Origin: Topomyia yanbarensis
Taxonomy: Eukaryota; Arthropoda; Insecta; Diptera; Culicidae
DNA length: 64,000 nt
NCBI RefSeq assembly: GCF_030247195.1
Contig: NC_080670.1
Span: 33,652,497 to 33,716,496 of the forward strand
Direction of reading: 5' to 3'
Part shown: positions 33,701 through 42,224 of the stretch, piece by piece
Layout of the letters: every line of letters starts with the position of its first letter
Numbering within the stretch: the first letter of the stretch is position 1
The notes under the pieces: generated by a model
What the model was told of the DNA's origin: nothing
The model's database searches: none
Seen by the model: only the letters and a program-made list of their open reading frames with translations
Program-made: the position numbers and the translations under genes

Positions 33701-34420
33701 ACCCTTGGAGTCATTGACACATTACCCGCAGACCATTACTTCATCGTCTCGGATAGTCTGAGTTCTATTGACGCTATTCGCTCGATGAAACATGGAAAGC
33801 ATTCCTCGTATTTTTTGGGGAAAATACGGGAGCTACTGAGTGCTTTATCTGACAAATCTTTCCAGATTACCTTGGTGTGGGTCCCTTCTCATTGCTCCAT
33901 TCCGGGCAATGAGAAGGCGGACTCCTTAGCTAAGGTGGGTGCCATTGAAGGTGACGTTTTTGAAAGACCAATTTGCTTCCACGAATTTTTCAGTATTACT
34001 CATCAGAGAACTCTCGAAAGTTGGCAAACCTCGTGGAGCAATGGGGAGCTAGGAAGGTGGCTACATTCGATAGTCCCTAAGGTATCGACGAAACCTTGGT
34101 TCAAGGGGATGGATGTGGGTCGTGACTTCATTCGTGTGATGTCCCGACTCATGGCGAACCATTACACGCTGGATGCACATCTCCGACGTATTGGGCTCGT
34201 GGAGAGTGGTATCTGCGCTTGTGGCGACGGTTATCACGATATAGAGCACATAGTCTGGGCGTGCACCGAGTACAGTTCCGCCAGGTCTCGGCTTATGGAC
34301 ACCCTCCGGGCCCGAGGAAGACCACCCAACGTCCCGGTTCGAGATGTGTTGGCAAGCCGCGATGTCCTCTATATGTCCCTTATATACACCTTCATAAAAA
34401 CCATCAATATCCAACTTTAA
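30734..34420 (+). CDS. ORF2 of I-like element: endonuclease, reverse transcriptase, RNase H
   Basis: 1228 codons from the ATG at 30734. APE-type endonuclease about 1-235 (QWNCRS, CETWL, LGDFNSHG, GSDHLPI). RT about 440-740 with NKAPGPDRI, QKPGKPASDHNSYRPI, QFGFRKGKGTND, LDIKGAFDSV, GLPQGSCLSPLL and the catalytic LADDG at about 660. RNase H catalytic positions Asp950 (YTDGS), Glu near 985 (YAAE) and Asp1007 (SDSL), followed by WVPSHCSIPGNEKAD. A C-terminal Cys/His cluster starts near 1160. All catalytic residues are present. The start overlaps the ORF1 stop by 8 nt, so expression likely uses termination-reinitiation, as established for SART1-type overlaps. That mechanism is inference here. Confidence 0.94.
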   Translation: MANSSNEVTDLITVLQWNCRSIIPKIDSFKILINNLSCDAFALCETWLTSDIDLNFHDFTIIRLDRDTPYGGVLLGIKKRYSFYRINLPSITGIEVVACQVTTKGKDLCIASIYIPPNTAIGHRRLHDIIESLPAPRLVLGDFNSHGTEWGCLYDDNRSSLIHNICDNFNMTILNTGEMTRIPPPPSRPSALDLSLCSTSLKLECAWKVIPDPHGSDHLPIVVSINNGSRPLETINISYDLTRNIDWKSYAAAISDNIESTQELPPEEEYSFLAGLILDSANQAQTKPVPGANIQKRSPNPWWDKECSDVYAEKAAAFKTFRNDGLPASFRQYATLDKRMKSLMKAKKRGYWRRFVDGLTGETSMSTLWGTARRMRNRNSTNESVEYSNRWIFDFAKKVCPDSAPAQKIYRAASRHDNANETPFSMVEFSLALLSCNNKAPGPDRIKFNLLKNLPDSAKRRLLNLFNKFLEANIVPLDWRQVKVIAIQKPGKPASDHNSYRPIAMLSCIRKLFEKMILSRLDNWVEANGLLSDTQFGFRKGKGTNDCLALLSTEIQMAYASKEQMASVFLDIKGAFDSVSINILSEKLHQHGLSATLNNFLLNLLSEKHMHFSHGDLSTSRFSYMGLPQGSCLSPLLYNFYVNDIDECLDNSCTLRQLADDGVVSVTGPKAVDLQGPLQNTLDNLSAWAIKLGIEFSTEKTELVVFSRKREPAQLQLLLMGQTIAQVLTVKYLGVWFDSKSTWGCHIRYLKQKCQQRINFLRTITGTWWGAHPGDLIRLYQTTILSVLEYGCFCFRSAANIHFIKLERIQYRCLRIALGCMQSTHTMSLEVLSGVLPLKNRFWELSYRLLIRCDILNPLVIENFERLVELNSQTRFMSLYFDYMAQNINPSSYNPNRVHFINTSESTVFFDTSMKDEIIGIPDHIRPQVVPNIFYNKFREVDCSKMFYTDGSNLEGSTGFGIFNQKFTASYKLSDPASVYAAELAAIQYTLGVIDTLPADHYFIVSDSLSSIDAIRSMKHGKHSSYFLGKIRELLSALSDKSFQITLVWVPSHCSIPGNEKADSLAKVGAIEGDVFERPICFHEFFSITHQRTLESWQTSWSNGELGRWLHSIVPKVSTKPWFKGMDVGRDFIRVMSRLMANHYTLDAHLRRIGLVESGICACGDGYHDIEHIVWACTEYSSARSRLMDTLRARGRPPNVPVRDVLASRDVLYMSLIYTFIKTINIQL

Positions 34421-35293
34421 CTGCCCCTTTTTCCTTATCATTCTCAGAAACGCTCTCTTCCACCTGTACCATACACCCACGATGGTTTGATGCGACTCCA
34501 AGGCGACACAAAACATCCCTGTCGAATGAGGCAACAAACACGGGACCTAAAGCACGAACATCACACGCACAATTCGAAATGTAGCCGATCAACATCTGAG
34601 CCGCACTACGAAATCGTCTGGAGAAACCCCTGCCATCTCGAGAACGACCACCCGGCGTCCCAGTACATGATTCTTCCTGATGAAGACCACCCTGATTCTG
34701 TAATCCATCCGTTGATCTCCCGAAATCTGAAACTGAAACAATGTTCTCCCCCTGCCATGTTTGTCCACCCTACTTCCCCTGACTCTTATACACAGAAGTA
34801 ACACCCCTTCCCCCCCCCCCCCCAAATATCTTCATGAAGCATTTAGCTCTTCTTGCCTTTTCTAGTTTTAACTATTATATTATATGATCTCGTTTAAAAT
34901 GCCCAACTCTACTACCACATAAAATAACTCTAATTAATGTCTCCGAATCTTTACAAAATTTAATCACGCCCTCTAATTATTTCTACTTTTAAGATAGTCG
35001 TAAAAATTTTCCCCCTTAGTTAAACATTATTTGCTCCAATAATCTCATTGCTAAAAATGTCAAACCATATTGCCATAAAAACTAAATGACCCCTCTAATC
35101 TTACGAAAATTATACTACCCCCTTGTGTATATGTATAGCTATAAATTAGCCTTAGTTTAATTTCAAAAATCAATATGTAAGCCCCTAGTTTTAAGTAATT
35201 TAAAATGTGAAACAAAACAAAATTGGCACCTTTAAGCTAACGCAAACCTGCCTTATCAAATAAACGAATTGAAAAAAAAAAAAAAAAATCAGT

Positions 35294-36840
35294 GATAACC
35301 TCGTTCGAAACAGAAAATAACTTATGGACAGATGAAGTTTTCACACAGGATTTTTACGCTACATCCTAGCGACGGAGCATTCTGTTTTTGCCATAATGTC
35401 AACAAAAACAGCCACTGGCATACGAGGGTCGAGGCATACGAGGGCATACAGGTCGAGCGAAAAAAAGAAAACTTGCTGTCACTGCTGCTGGACTGGCAAG
35501 GACAGGAAAGATTAATTACTGCCTTCGAATCAAATCAGACACGCTGCCGGCTATCGCCCTCGTCGCCATCATTATCGGTTGGCCGGTTGAACTTCCGCCG
35601 AGTCATCTTTGGGTATAGCTTCGGCATTGGTTGCGTTGCATGATGTTAATGACTGTACTGTACCTACTGTACTGTAAATATCAAACAAAATCTTGGAGGT
35701 TAATCTATGTAGCTATAGTCGCATTTTCGAATTACTCCGGCCGGTATTAACCCAACACAAAATTCACCGATGATTGTCCTCCGACATCAACGTCAACATT
35801 ATGTCGACCATGTTGTCGTTTGACGCTTTCCGATGGCCCTGTTTCTGACACATGGACTTTCCTGCTGAAAGGAGCTGATGATTGCTACGTCATTATAACT
35901 GACCTCCGTTTTTCTCACTTTTTTCCTAGGCCGTAAAATGTTACCCTTCTGTTACAGTGCAAGGCAGAGAAAAAGTCCATCTAACCTAATTCGACACTGT
36001 AAATGTCGAATCATGCTGACTAGCCAAACCAAAAAAGAGCTTTTACTACACCCAAACCGAAGGTTGAACATCGTACAACGTACTGCAGCGCTGGTATTTC
36101 CAGCATGTTCGACTAAATTCCAGCAAACAGAATCAAATAGCATATAAGTTTCTACAAGGAGTAGGTAGTTCCCAGGAGAAACGGGCTACAACATACTTCC
36201 GTTTGCACTATAGAAGCGAAGAAAACGCACTCATCCGTTCCTTCGAATGGAACGAGCCCAAGAACACGATGTTTACAAAACGTTGAAATTATACCACCAA
36301 CATGCGGAAACAGACGATTAATGGTCCCCACGATAGCAATCGAAGAAATGTATGTACCAGCAGACCAGATTAAGGCAGCATAATACAGAAAGGCTCATGT
36401 TTTGAGGGACGCCACGCCAATCATCGATCAGCCGGTTTTGTCAGGGACATCAATCTTCCTAGTAACAAGGGACGGCAAGCTGAGCGTGGTAAAGCATGTT
36501 ATCTAACGAGAAAGTGCTTACCATGTTCCTTTTTTTCGGAAAAGAGAAAAGCAATACAATCACCAATAAAGCTAGGAGCAGATAGGGCAGCAAATTGTGA
36601 ATGTTATGAATACACTAGTGAGAGATTAGTGAAAATAAAAATAAAACGGTGGTACCGTGATTTTGTACTTTTCAAGCGACCTCGTATAGGTTCTAGATTT
36701 CATCAAATGCAACACAAAATAATATATGAAAAATGTTGTATATCCGCAAAATCTTGATTTATAGTAAAAAAACTATTTTTCTGGACTTTCGGCACTAAAA
36801 CATTTTCTACGTTGCAATTTTTCAACCAATTTTCATGTTT
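35294..36840. other. Unassigned intergenic sequence
   Basis: Moderate GC at 35380-36120 with ORFs up to 103 codons and no recognisable motifs. No repeat ends could be defined. Confidence 0.4.
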
Positions 36841-37585
36841 TTGAGTTTTCAGGAAAGAAGAATAAATGACCTTTCCAACGGTACGCTATGCTATGTTCTT
36901 TTGTTAAAAATACTTTGCGGCTTTGGAACAACAATATTAAAACATATTTTGCGATTTTTTTCATGAAATTATAAAAATTGCTGAACATTCTTCTAGAGAA
37001 GCGTCTTTGTTTCAATAAAAATTCAGAGAGAGAATTAAACTCCGCATCTAACGACTTCTTTATCATTAAAATCGGTTAAAAATGGCTGAGTTATTAATTT
37101 TTTTCCAAATTACAAACATGCTCGCATGGACTCTTAAGGGTTAGTGCGGCATTGTGGCACACTATAATATACTATATTATGGTGCTAGAATTATATCTCC
37201 AGCTACTTTTTCCAACTTTAACTTCAAAGTTCACACACATACTTTCGAACGTATGCGTAATCGAGCATATTGCATATGGGACTGATCCCTTAAAAGTTCA
37301 TACGAGCAAGTTTCCAATTTGAAAAAAATAAGCTCTGCAATTTTTCACTTGATTTTAATGATGAATAGGCCATGGGGTGCGAAATTAAATGTTCTCTCTA
37401 AATTTGTACAAAAACAAAAGTTTTAAAAAAATCTTGAGCAATTTTCATATTTTTCATAAAAAAAATCACAAAATAATGGTCAAATTTTTGTCCCAAAACC
37501 GCAAAGTATTTTTAACAAAAAATCATAACATATCATAACGTTGAAAAGGCCATTTCTCCTTTCCAGAACCCTCGAAAAATTTTCA
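36841..37585. repeat. Foldback repeat with ~200-bp arms
   Basis: Sequence at 36841-37050 pairs with the reverse complement of about 37400-37585. The best block is TTTGTTAAAAATACTTTGCGG at 36899-36919, matched exactly in inverse at about 37500-37522. Flanking stretches (CCTTTCCAACG, GCGATTTTTTTCATGAAA) agree at roughly 75-80%. The spacer contains a palindromic ATAATATACTATATTAT. It looks like an old foldback or MITE. No target duplication was found. Confidence 0.6.
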
Positions 37586-38042
37586 AATTACCACATAGAC
37601 ATTTTTTCAACATGAGGTTTTTTTAATATGGAATTTCATAGTGATAAATCTATACCGTTTATTCAAAACGTAATATCTAACAAATGTAAACAAACTGAGT
37701 TTATTATGCCAAATAAAAGCTAAGCATTGACTCTTTATCGTCCACAAATAATAGAGAAAAATGATAACTCTTTATATGTTAATTTAATCTTAAGTCAAAA
37801 TGTCACATATAGTATACCAAAGCTTTGCTAATATTTTGTAGATGTGATGTTTTGCGTTGTGATGTTTCTCCAAGTCGACTGTAGTTAGTATGTTTTTCCA
37901 ACGCTAAACCTCATATCTATACTCTCGGTTGCAATACAGCACATGAAATATATCACAACTACAAGCCCGTCTCTCTAAACGTCACAGTAAAATGTGCCAT
38001 CTACAAACGAAGTTGCCAAGACCACATATGTAAAAGAGCATA

Positions 38043-39416
38043 GGGGAGACTGAGGAGACTTGATCCCCGGGGAGACTTGATCCCATCATTGTAACTCAAA
38101 GGCGGATCAGAATACATTAATCGTATATACTAGAAAGTTGCGCAGTTTTATCTAAACATAAGTTTCTTTAACACAAAAAAGTTATTGGACATGTGTTACC
38201 GAATTTTTACCGATTCAAAGAAAAAAATCTCAGAAGAACTGAAGAAGATTTATTTTCTAAATTTTCAAACTTTTATACAATTGATAAAGTCACCCACTAC
38301 ATACTATACTTTTGCATACAGAATTACAGGAGAATGTCAATTATATGAATACGTTATGATTGAGCTGATTTTTTTGTTCAACTATACTTGTACTAAAGTT
38401 TGCTGAAATAGATGCTATGGGTTCACTTGATCCCTTCAAATTTGTGGAGATTTGATCCCCTTCGCCATGCTTCATACACACCACTGAAAATAACCAAATT
38501 CACACCAGAACAATTGAAGTCATTGTTGCCATAAAATAATAAAAAATACTGTCAAAAATGAACGCTTCATCGTACAGAAACTTAACTGTAATTGTTTACT
38601 ACAGCATACGTAGCAAGCATGCATCCCACATTTGACGTTCCTCAACCATAATAACGACAGCTTTCAAATAATTGCACAGAGATATGGGGAATTCGTAAAA
38701 AAATCTTGTGAGAGATGCGTAATATGTAGTAACAAAAATAGTAATATGTAATCACAACAATTTAATCAATACCACAATACATTTATAACATTGAATGGGG
38801 TTAGGTACCTATTTTTGTCCTCTTAGGGAGGGTACCACATTATTTCATTATTAATTTTGTTATTTCAGCTTCTTTGATTTGTTAGTATGAGCCATTTTTT
38901 ATTTTGATTATAGAGGTTTTAGCCTTAAGGTCATTCGCCTCTTATTAAGAGCCAATATAATAAAAAAATTGTCTTGAGAATGGTGAAAATCTTCTGTTTG
39001 AGCGCAGCAAAAACTCTAATCGAGTACCCCAATTGCACACCATTGGAGCCAATGCGTTGAGCAAAGATGGCAGACGCTGCTCTAACCAAAGGCTTCAGAT
39101 GGGTAGGATGATAATAGAAAAGGGTAAAAATAGGCTTATTACCCTACATGCTCTTTTAAACACGTTTTCAAAAAATAATCAAGTGTCCCCAAATTAGGGA
39201 TCGAGTCTCCACTAGTCAAAGAATTTTCCAGTTTTTTGTTGTTTTCCAAAAATGCTCATAGCTCATGTCCAGTATAATATTTCCATGTAATTTTTTTTAT
39301 GATTATCAGTCAACCCTAGGAACAATATAAAACTACAAAAAATACATAGTTTTTGTATCATTCCACGGAGTAGGATTGAAAAATAAAAAAGGGGATCAAG
39401 TCTCCTCAGTCTCCCC
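38043..39416. mobile_element. 1.37-kb TA-flanked DNA element with 26-bp perfect terminal repeats
   Basis: The left terminus starts GGGGAGACTGAGGAGACTTG and the right terminus is its exact inverse for 26 bp (38043-38068 and 39391-39416). TA lies on both sides (38041-38042 and 39417-39418). GGAGACTTGATCCC-type words recur just inside the left end (38071-38084) and near 38425-38462 and 39200. There is no transposase ORF, so it is a non-autonomous Tc1/mariner-type element. It contains a ~100-bp segment (about 39046-39150) also found in the element at 40488-41429. Confidence 0.9.
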
Positions 39417-40487
39417 TAATAGCAAAAGTGATCGGAAAAATGTAATAAAATAATAGTTATCAATTATCTCTCTATTATCTTCGCGAAAAACATGTAATAT
39501 GCTTATACGATCCTGCAATGAGTAAATGCAGAGGTGATAGTAGAATTAATAGCCTTCTGTGTGCTTTAATTGTTAAATAAATTTGAAAGTTGCAAGGAAA
39601 TGTTTGCACGCGATTTTCTCCGTTTGACGTTTCTGTTAGATATGATTAGAGCTTCCATCCCGGGAATTTATTTCCCGGGAATCCCGGGATTTTTGGATAT
39701 CCCGGGATTCCCGATTCCCGGGAAATTGTGTTTTCTCATTCCCGGGATTCGGGAATCCCGGGAAAAAAGATTTTTAATTTATTCCAAAAGACTTAGGTTC
39801 TGCGAATGAAATTCTGTAGGAAATATCTTTATCGGCAAACATTTGGAGTGAGTAGTGAATTTTTAACAGTTCTTTTTATAATTGTTTCAAAACTTGGGAT
39901 GGTTTGTAGTGATACCATACTTAACGCAAACGCTATTTAAAATATGGAATGTTTTCTGAACGTCTGCAGAAATATTTGGTCGGTTCATCGAATGCATATT
40001 TCGTCTTATTTGTTATACCGTAACTGTAAAATCTGTATGAATGATGTATGAAAAGAAATACATAACGTTGTATCTGTCCAATATCATGCGCATCCAAACT
40101 CTTTGAATGTCGCTTTCAAAGATTCAGACAGGATTTTTGAAAGTAATCCATATACTTGCCCCTAACAGAAAATCGATGGTAGGCTTCATCCATCGCTGCA
40201 CAGTTCGTCCATTATCTGCTTGATTTTGATTCACACCTAATTCGAAATGATGCTGATCCTACTGTTACGGAAATGGATTCCATATACAGTAATGTTTCGA
40301 TTATATCACTATGCGTTTATATCAATACTCGTTTATATCACCCTCGATTATATCACGGTTTTATCTCGATTATATCACGCTTTTTGAAAAACAGACAAGG
40401 CACACTACGTTTTGATCCAATTAAGCCACATGTTGTTTCCTGACACTTTTAGGATTTTTTTACAATTGATTTGCTTATTTGCATGTA

Positions 40488-41429
40488 GGGTAATGAGCCT
40501 ATTATTAGGTTTCGGACTATTTCGGTAAGGGTTTATATATGATAAGGTTGGTCAAAAAACTTTTTTATTCCTTTATCTTAAAGTATAGATTCTTTAGAAA
40601 GTATCTGAAATTTTTATAGAGTTCTAAGTAGTAGAAGCAAATTTATAGCGCTGTTCATCTTGTTCCTTTAAGTGAATGGAGGGCGTAACGTGAATAATCT
40701 CGAAATCATGTTTTACCAATAGGTTGTTGCAATGACTAGGATTGCCGAAATATTTTTCGGCCGATTTCAATTTTAGTTTTAATTTCTTCGTAACATATTT
40801 CCCGTTTCCTTAAAGGACCGTCTGGTGTAGCAGGTAAACAAATCGACTTCTTTTTTAACTTGTTAGTTATCCGCAGGAAAATCTAACAAAATAATGAGAA
40901 AAACAAAATACGCAAGATATGGTAGGTATGCCAAGATATACATTTTCTCTTGAATCGATGTGAATACTTTTCTTTTGAAAGGATAACATCAACAATCGGA
41001 GATGGGACTATTTCCATGGATGTTAAAATAACGATAACTGAATCGTAGTCTCTTAGAATACACTCAGGCTTTTTTACGCGGGGGATACAGGCCGCGTAAA
41101 TGAAAACCGCGTAAATTTCAAAATCCGCGTAAAAACCCCGTAAAAAATACCGCGCAAAAAAAACCGCATGAAATAACCTGAGTGTACACTGATTTTAATA
41201 GTCAAGATATTTGTCCAAAACCATAACGTACCAGATTTCTTCAAGTTTAGTTTTGGATGGTTCAACAATTTTAAGAAACGTAAAGTGAAGCTGTGTGGGG
41301 AAAAAATATCTACTGATGCCATACCGTTTCACCCAATGCGTTGAACAAAGATGGCAGACGCTGCTCTAACCAACGGCTTCAAAAGGGTAGTGTGATTATA
41401 CAAGCATGGCAAAAATAGGCTCATTACCC
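40488..41429. mobile_element. 0.94-kb TA element nested in the pogo-like element
   Basis: The 16-bp perfect inverted ends GGGTAATGAGCCTATT lie at 40488-40503 and 41414-41429, with TA on each side (40486-40487 and 41430-41431). Its right ~100 bp (AATGCGTTGAACAAAGATGG...ATTACCCTA) is shared with 39046-39150 inside the neighbouring 38043 element, which suggests another, degraded copy of this family there. No ORF of note. Confidence 0.85.
41061..41184. mobile_element. 124-bp TA element, innermost level of the nest
   Basis: The ends CACTCAGG and CCTGAGTG are flanked by TA (41059-41060 and 41185-41186). The interior is built of CCGCGTAAA-type repeats (about six variants between 41096 and 41166), reminiscent of Tigger-like subterminal repeats. 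The short inverted repeat makes this the least certain of the four levels. Confidence 0.7.
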
Positions 41430-42224
41430 TACTATGATTTATTCTTTTGACTAACTTTAACTTTTTAATACTTTTTGTTTATAGAAATACAAAAGTTAAT
41501 GCTTGAATGTAATTTTTTGTTTTGTTTTGAATATATCACGCTTCAAATATATCACGCTAAAATACAGACCGACCGTGATATAATCGAAACATTACTGTAT
41601 AGCATTTTCTCATTTGATCGGAAGTAACTGCACACTACCCTGAAGCAGCTCAATCTTTTCATTAAAATTACCAAAGAAGGTGCCTTGCATTAAATTGATC
41701 ACATTCCATCGTACCAGAACAACGAATTCCAATTTTGGACAGTAACTCCAGCAGTTGCGTTTAGTATATCGTCTCAATCGTAATCGTAATTACCAAAATT
41801 TAGGTTATACCTTATACATATAGCCGAGAAAAAGTTGATGTGGCGTAAACTTATTGACGAGTTATCAAATGATTGAATGATGTGTAGGCCTCCAAAACAT
41901 TTTCTGACAACTGCTTTAGGACAGATATACATGCAGTCAAATGGTTTGAAAACTTTTCAAATTATTCTTTTGTTTTGAAGAAAATCATTCACCTTTTGCT
42001 TTTTCTTCTGTATTCCCGGGATCCCGGGATTTCCCGGGAAATTTATTATTTATTTCCCGAATCCCGGGAAGCTGAAAACTGTCGAGAAATAGAAGCTCTA
42101 GATATGATGTAATGAAAAAATGCTCTAGAAATGTGTTTCGTGCACTCCCACCATACTATGGTCGACATAATCGGCCAACTGCGAGTGCACTATTCACCAC
42201 ACAATCGAAAAGTTAGAGCCACAC

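Larger units (their letters stand above)
29096..35282 (+). mobile_element. Full-length, apparently intact I-like retrotransposon, copy 2
   Basis: This is a complete element of about 6.2 kb: a 5' UTR (29096-29427) homologous to copy 1, intact ORF1 and ORF2, an 860-bp 3' UTR with a 14-C tract (34811-34824), an AATAAA signal at 35259-35264 and a poly(A) tail. The flanks share AAAAAATCAGT (29085-29095 and 35283-35293). Part of that match overlaps the A tail, so the firm portion is TCAGT. No stops or frameshifts were found. The 5' UTR probably holds an internal promoter, as in other non-LTR elements (family knowledge). The organisation matches the I clade. Confidence 0.92.
40287..41597. mobile_element. 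1.31-kb pogo-like TA element nested in the hAT element
   Basis: The perfect 23-bp inverted termini start CAGTAATGTTTCGATTA (40287-40309 and 41575-41597). TA lies at 40285-40286 and 41598-41599. CAGT ends with TA duplication are typical of the pogo/Tigger branch. GATTATATCAC-like words recur several times inside both ends (40325-40390, 41530-41560). There is no transposase ORF. It is itself interrupted by the element at 40488-41429. Confidence 0.9.
39647..42100. mobile_element. 2.45-kb hAT-type element with 8-bp duplication and CCCGGGA subterminal repeats (outer shell of nest)
   Basis: The ends TAGAGCTTC and GAAGCTCTA are inverted. The flanks carry a perfect 8-bp duplication GATATGAT (39639-39646 and 42101-42108). 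Both ends are packed with CCCGGGA / TCCCGGG words (39658-39765 and 42015-42070), which look like subterminal transposase sites. No intact transposase was seen. About 1.3 kb of its interior is a later TA element (40287-41597), so the original hAT was about 1.14 kb. Confidence 0.9.
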
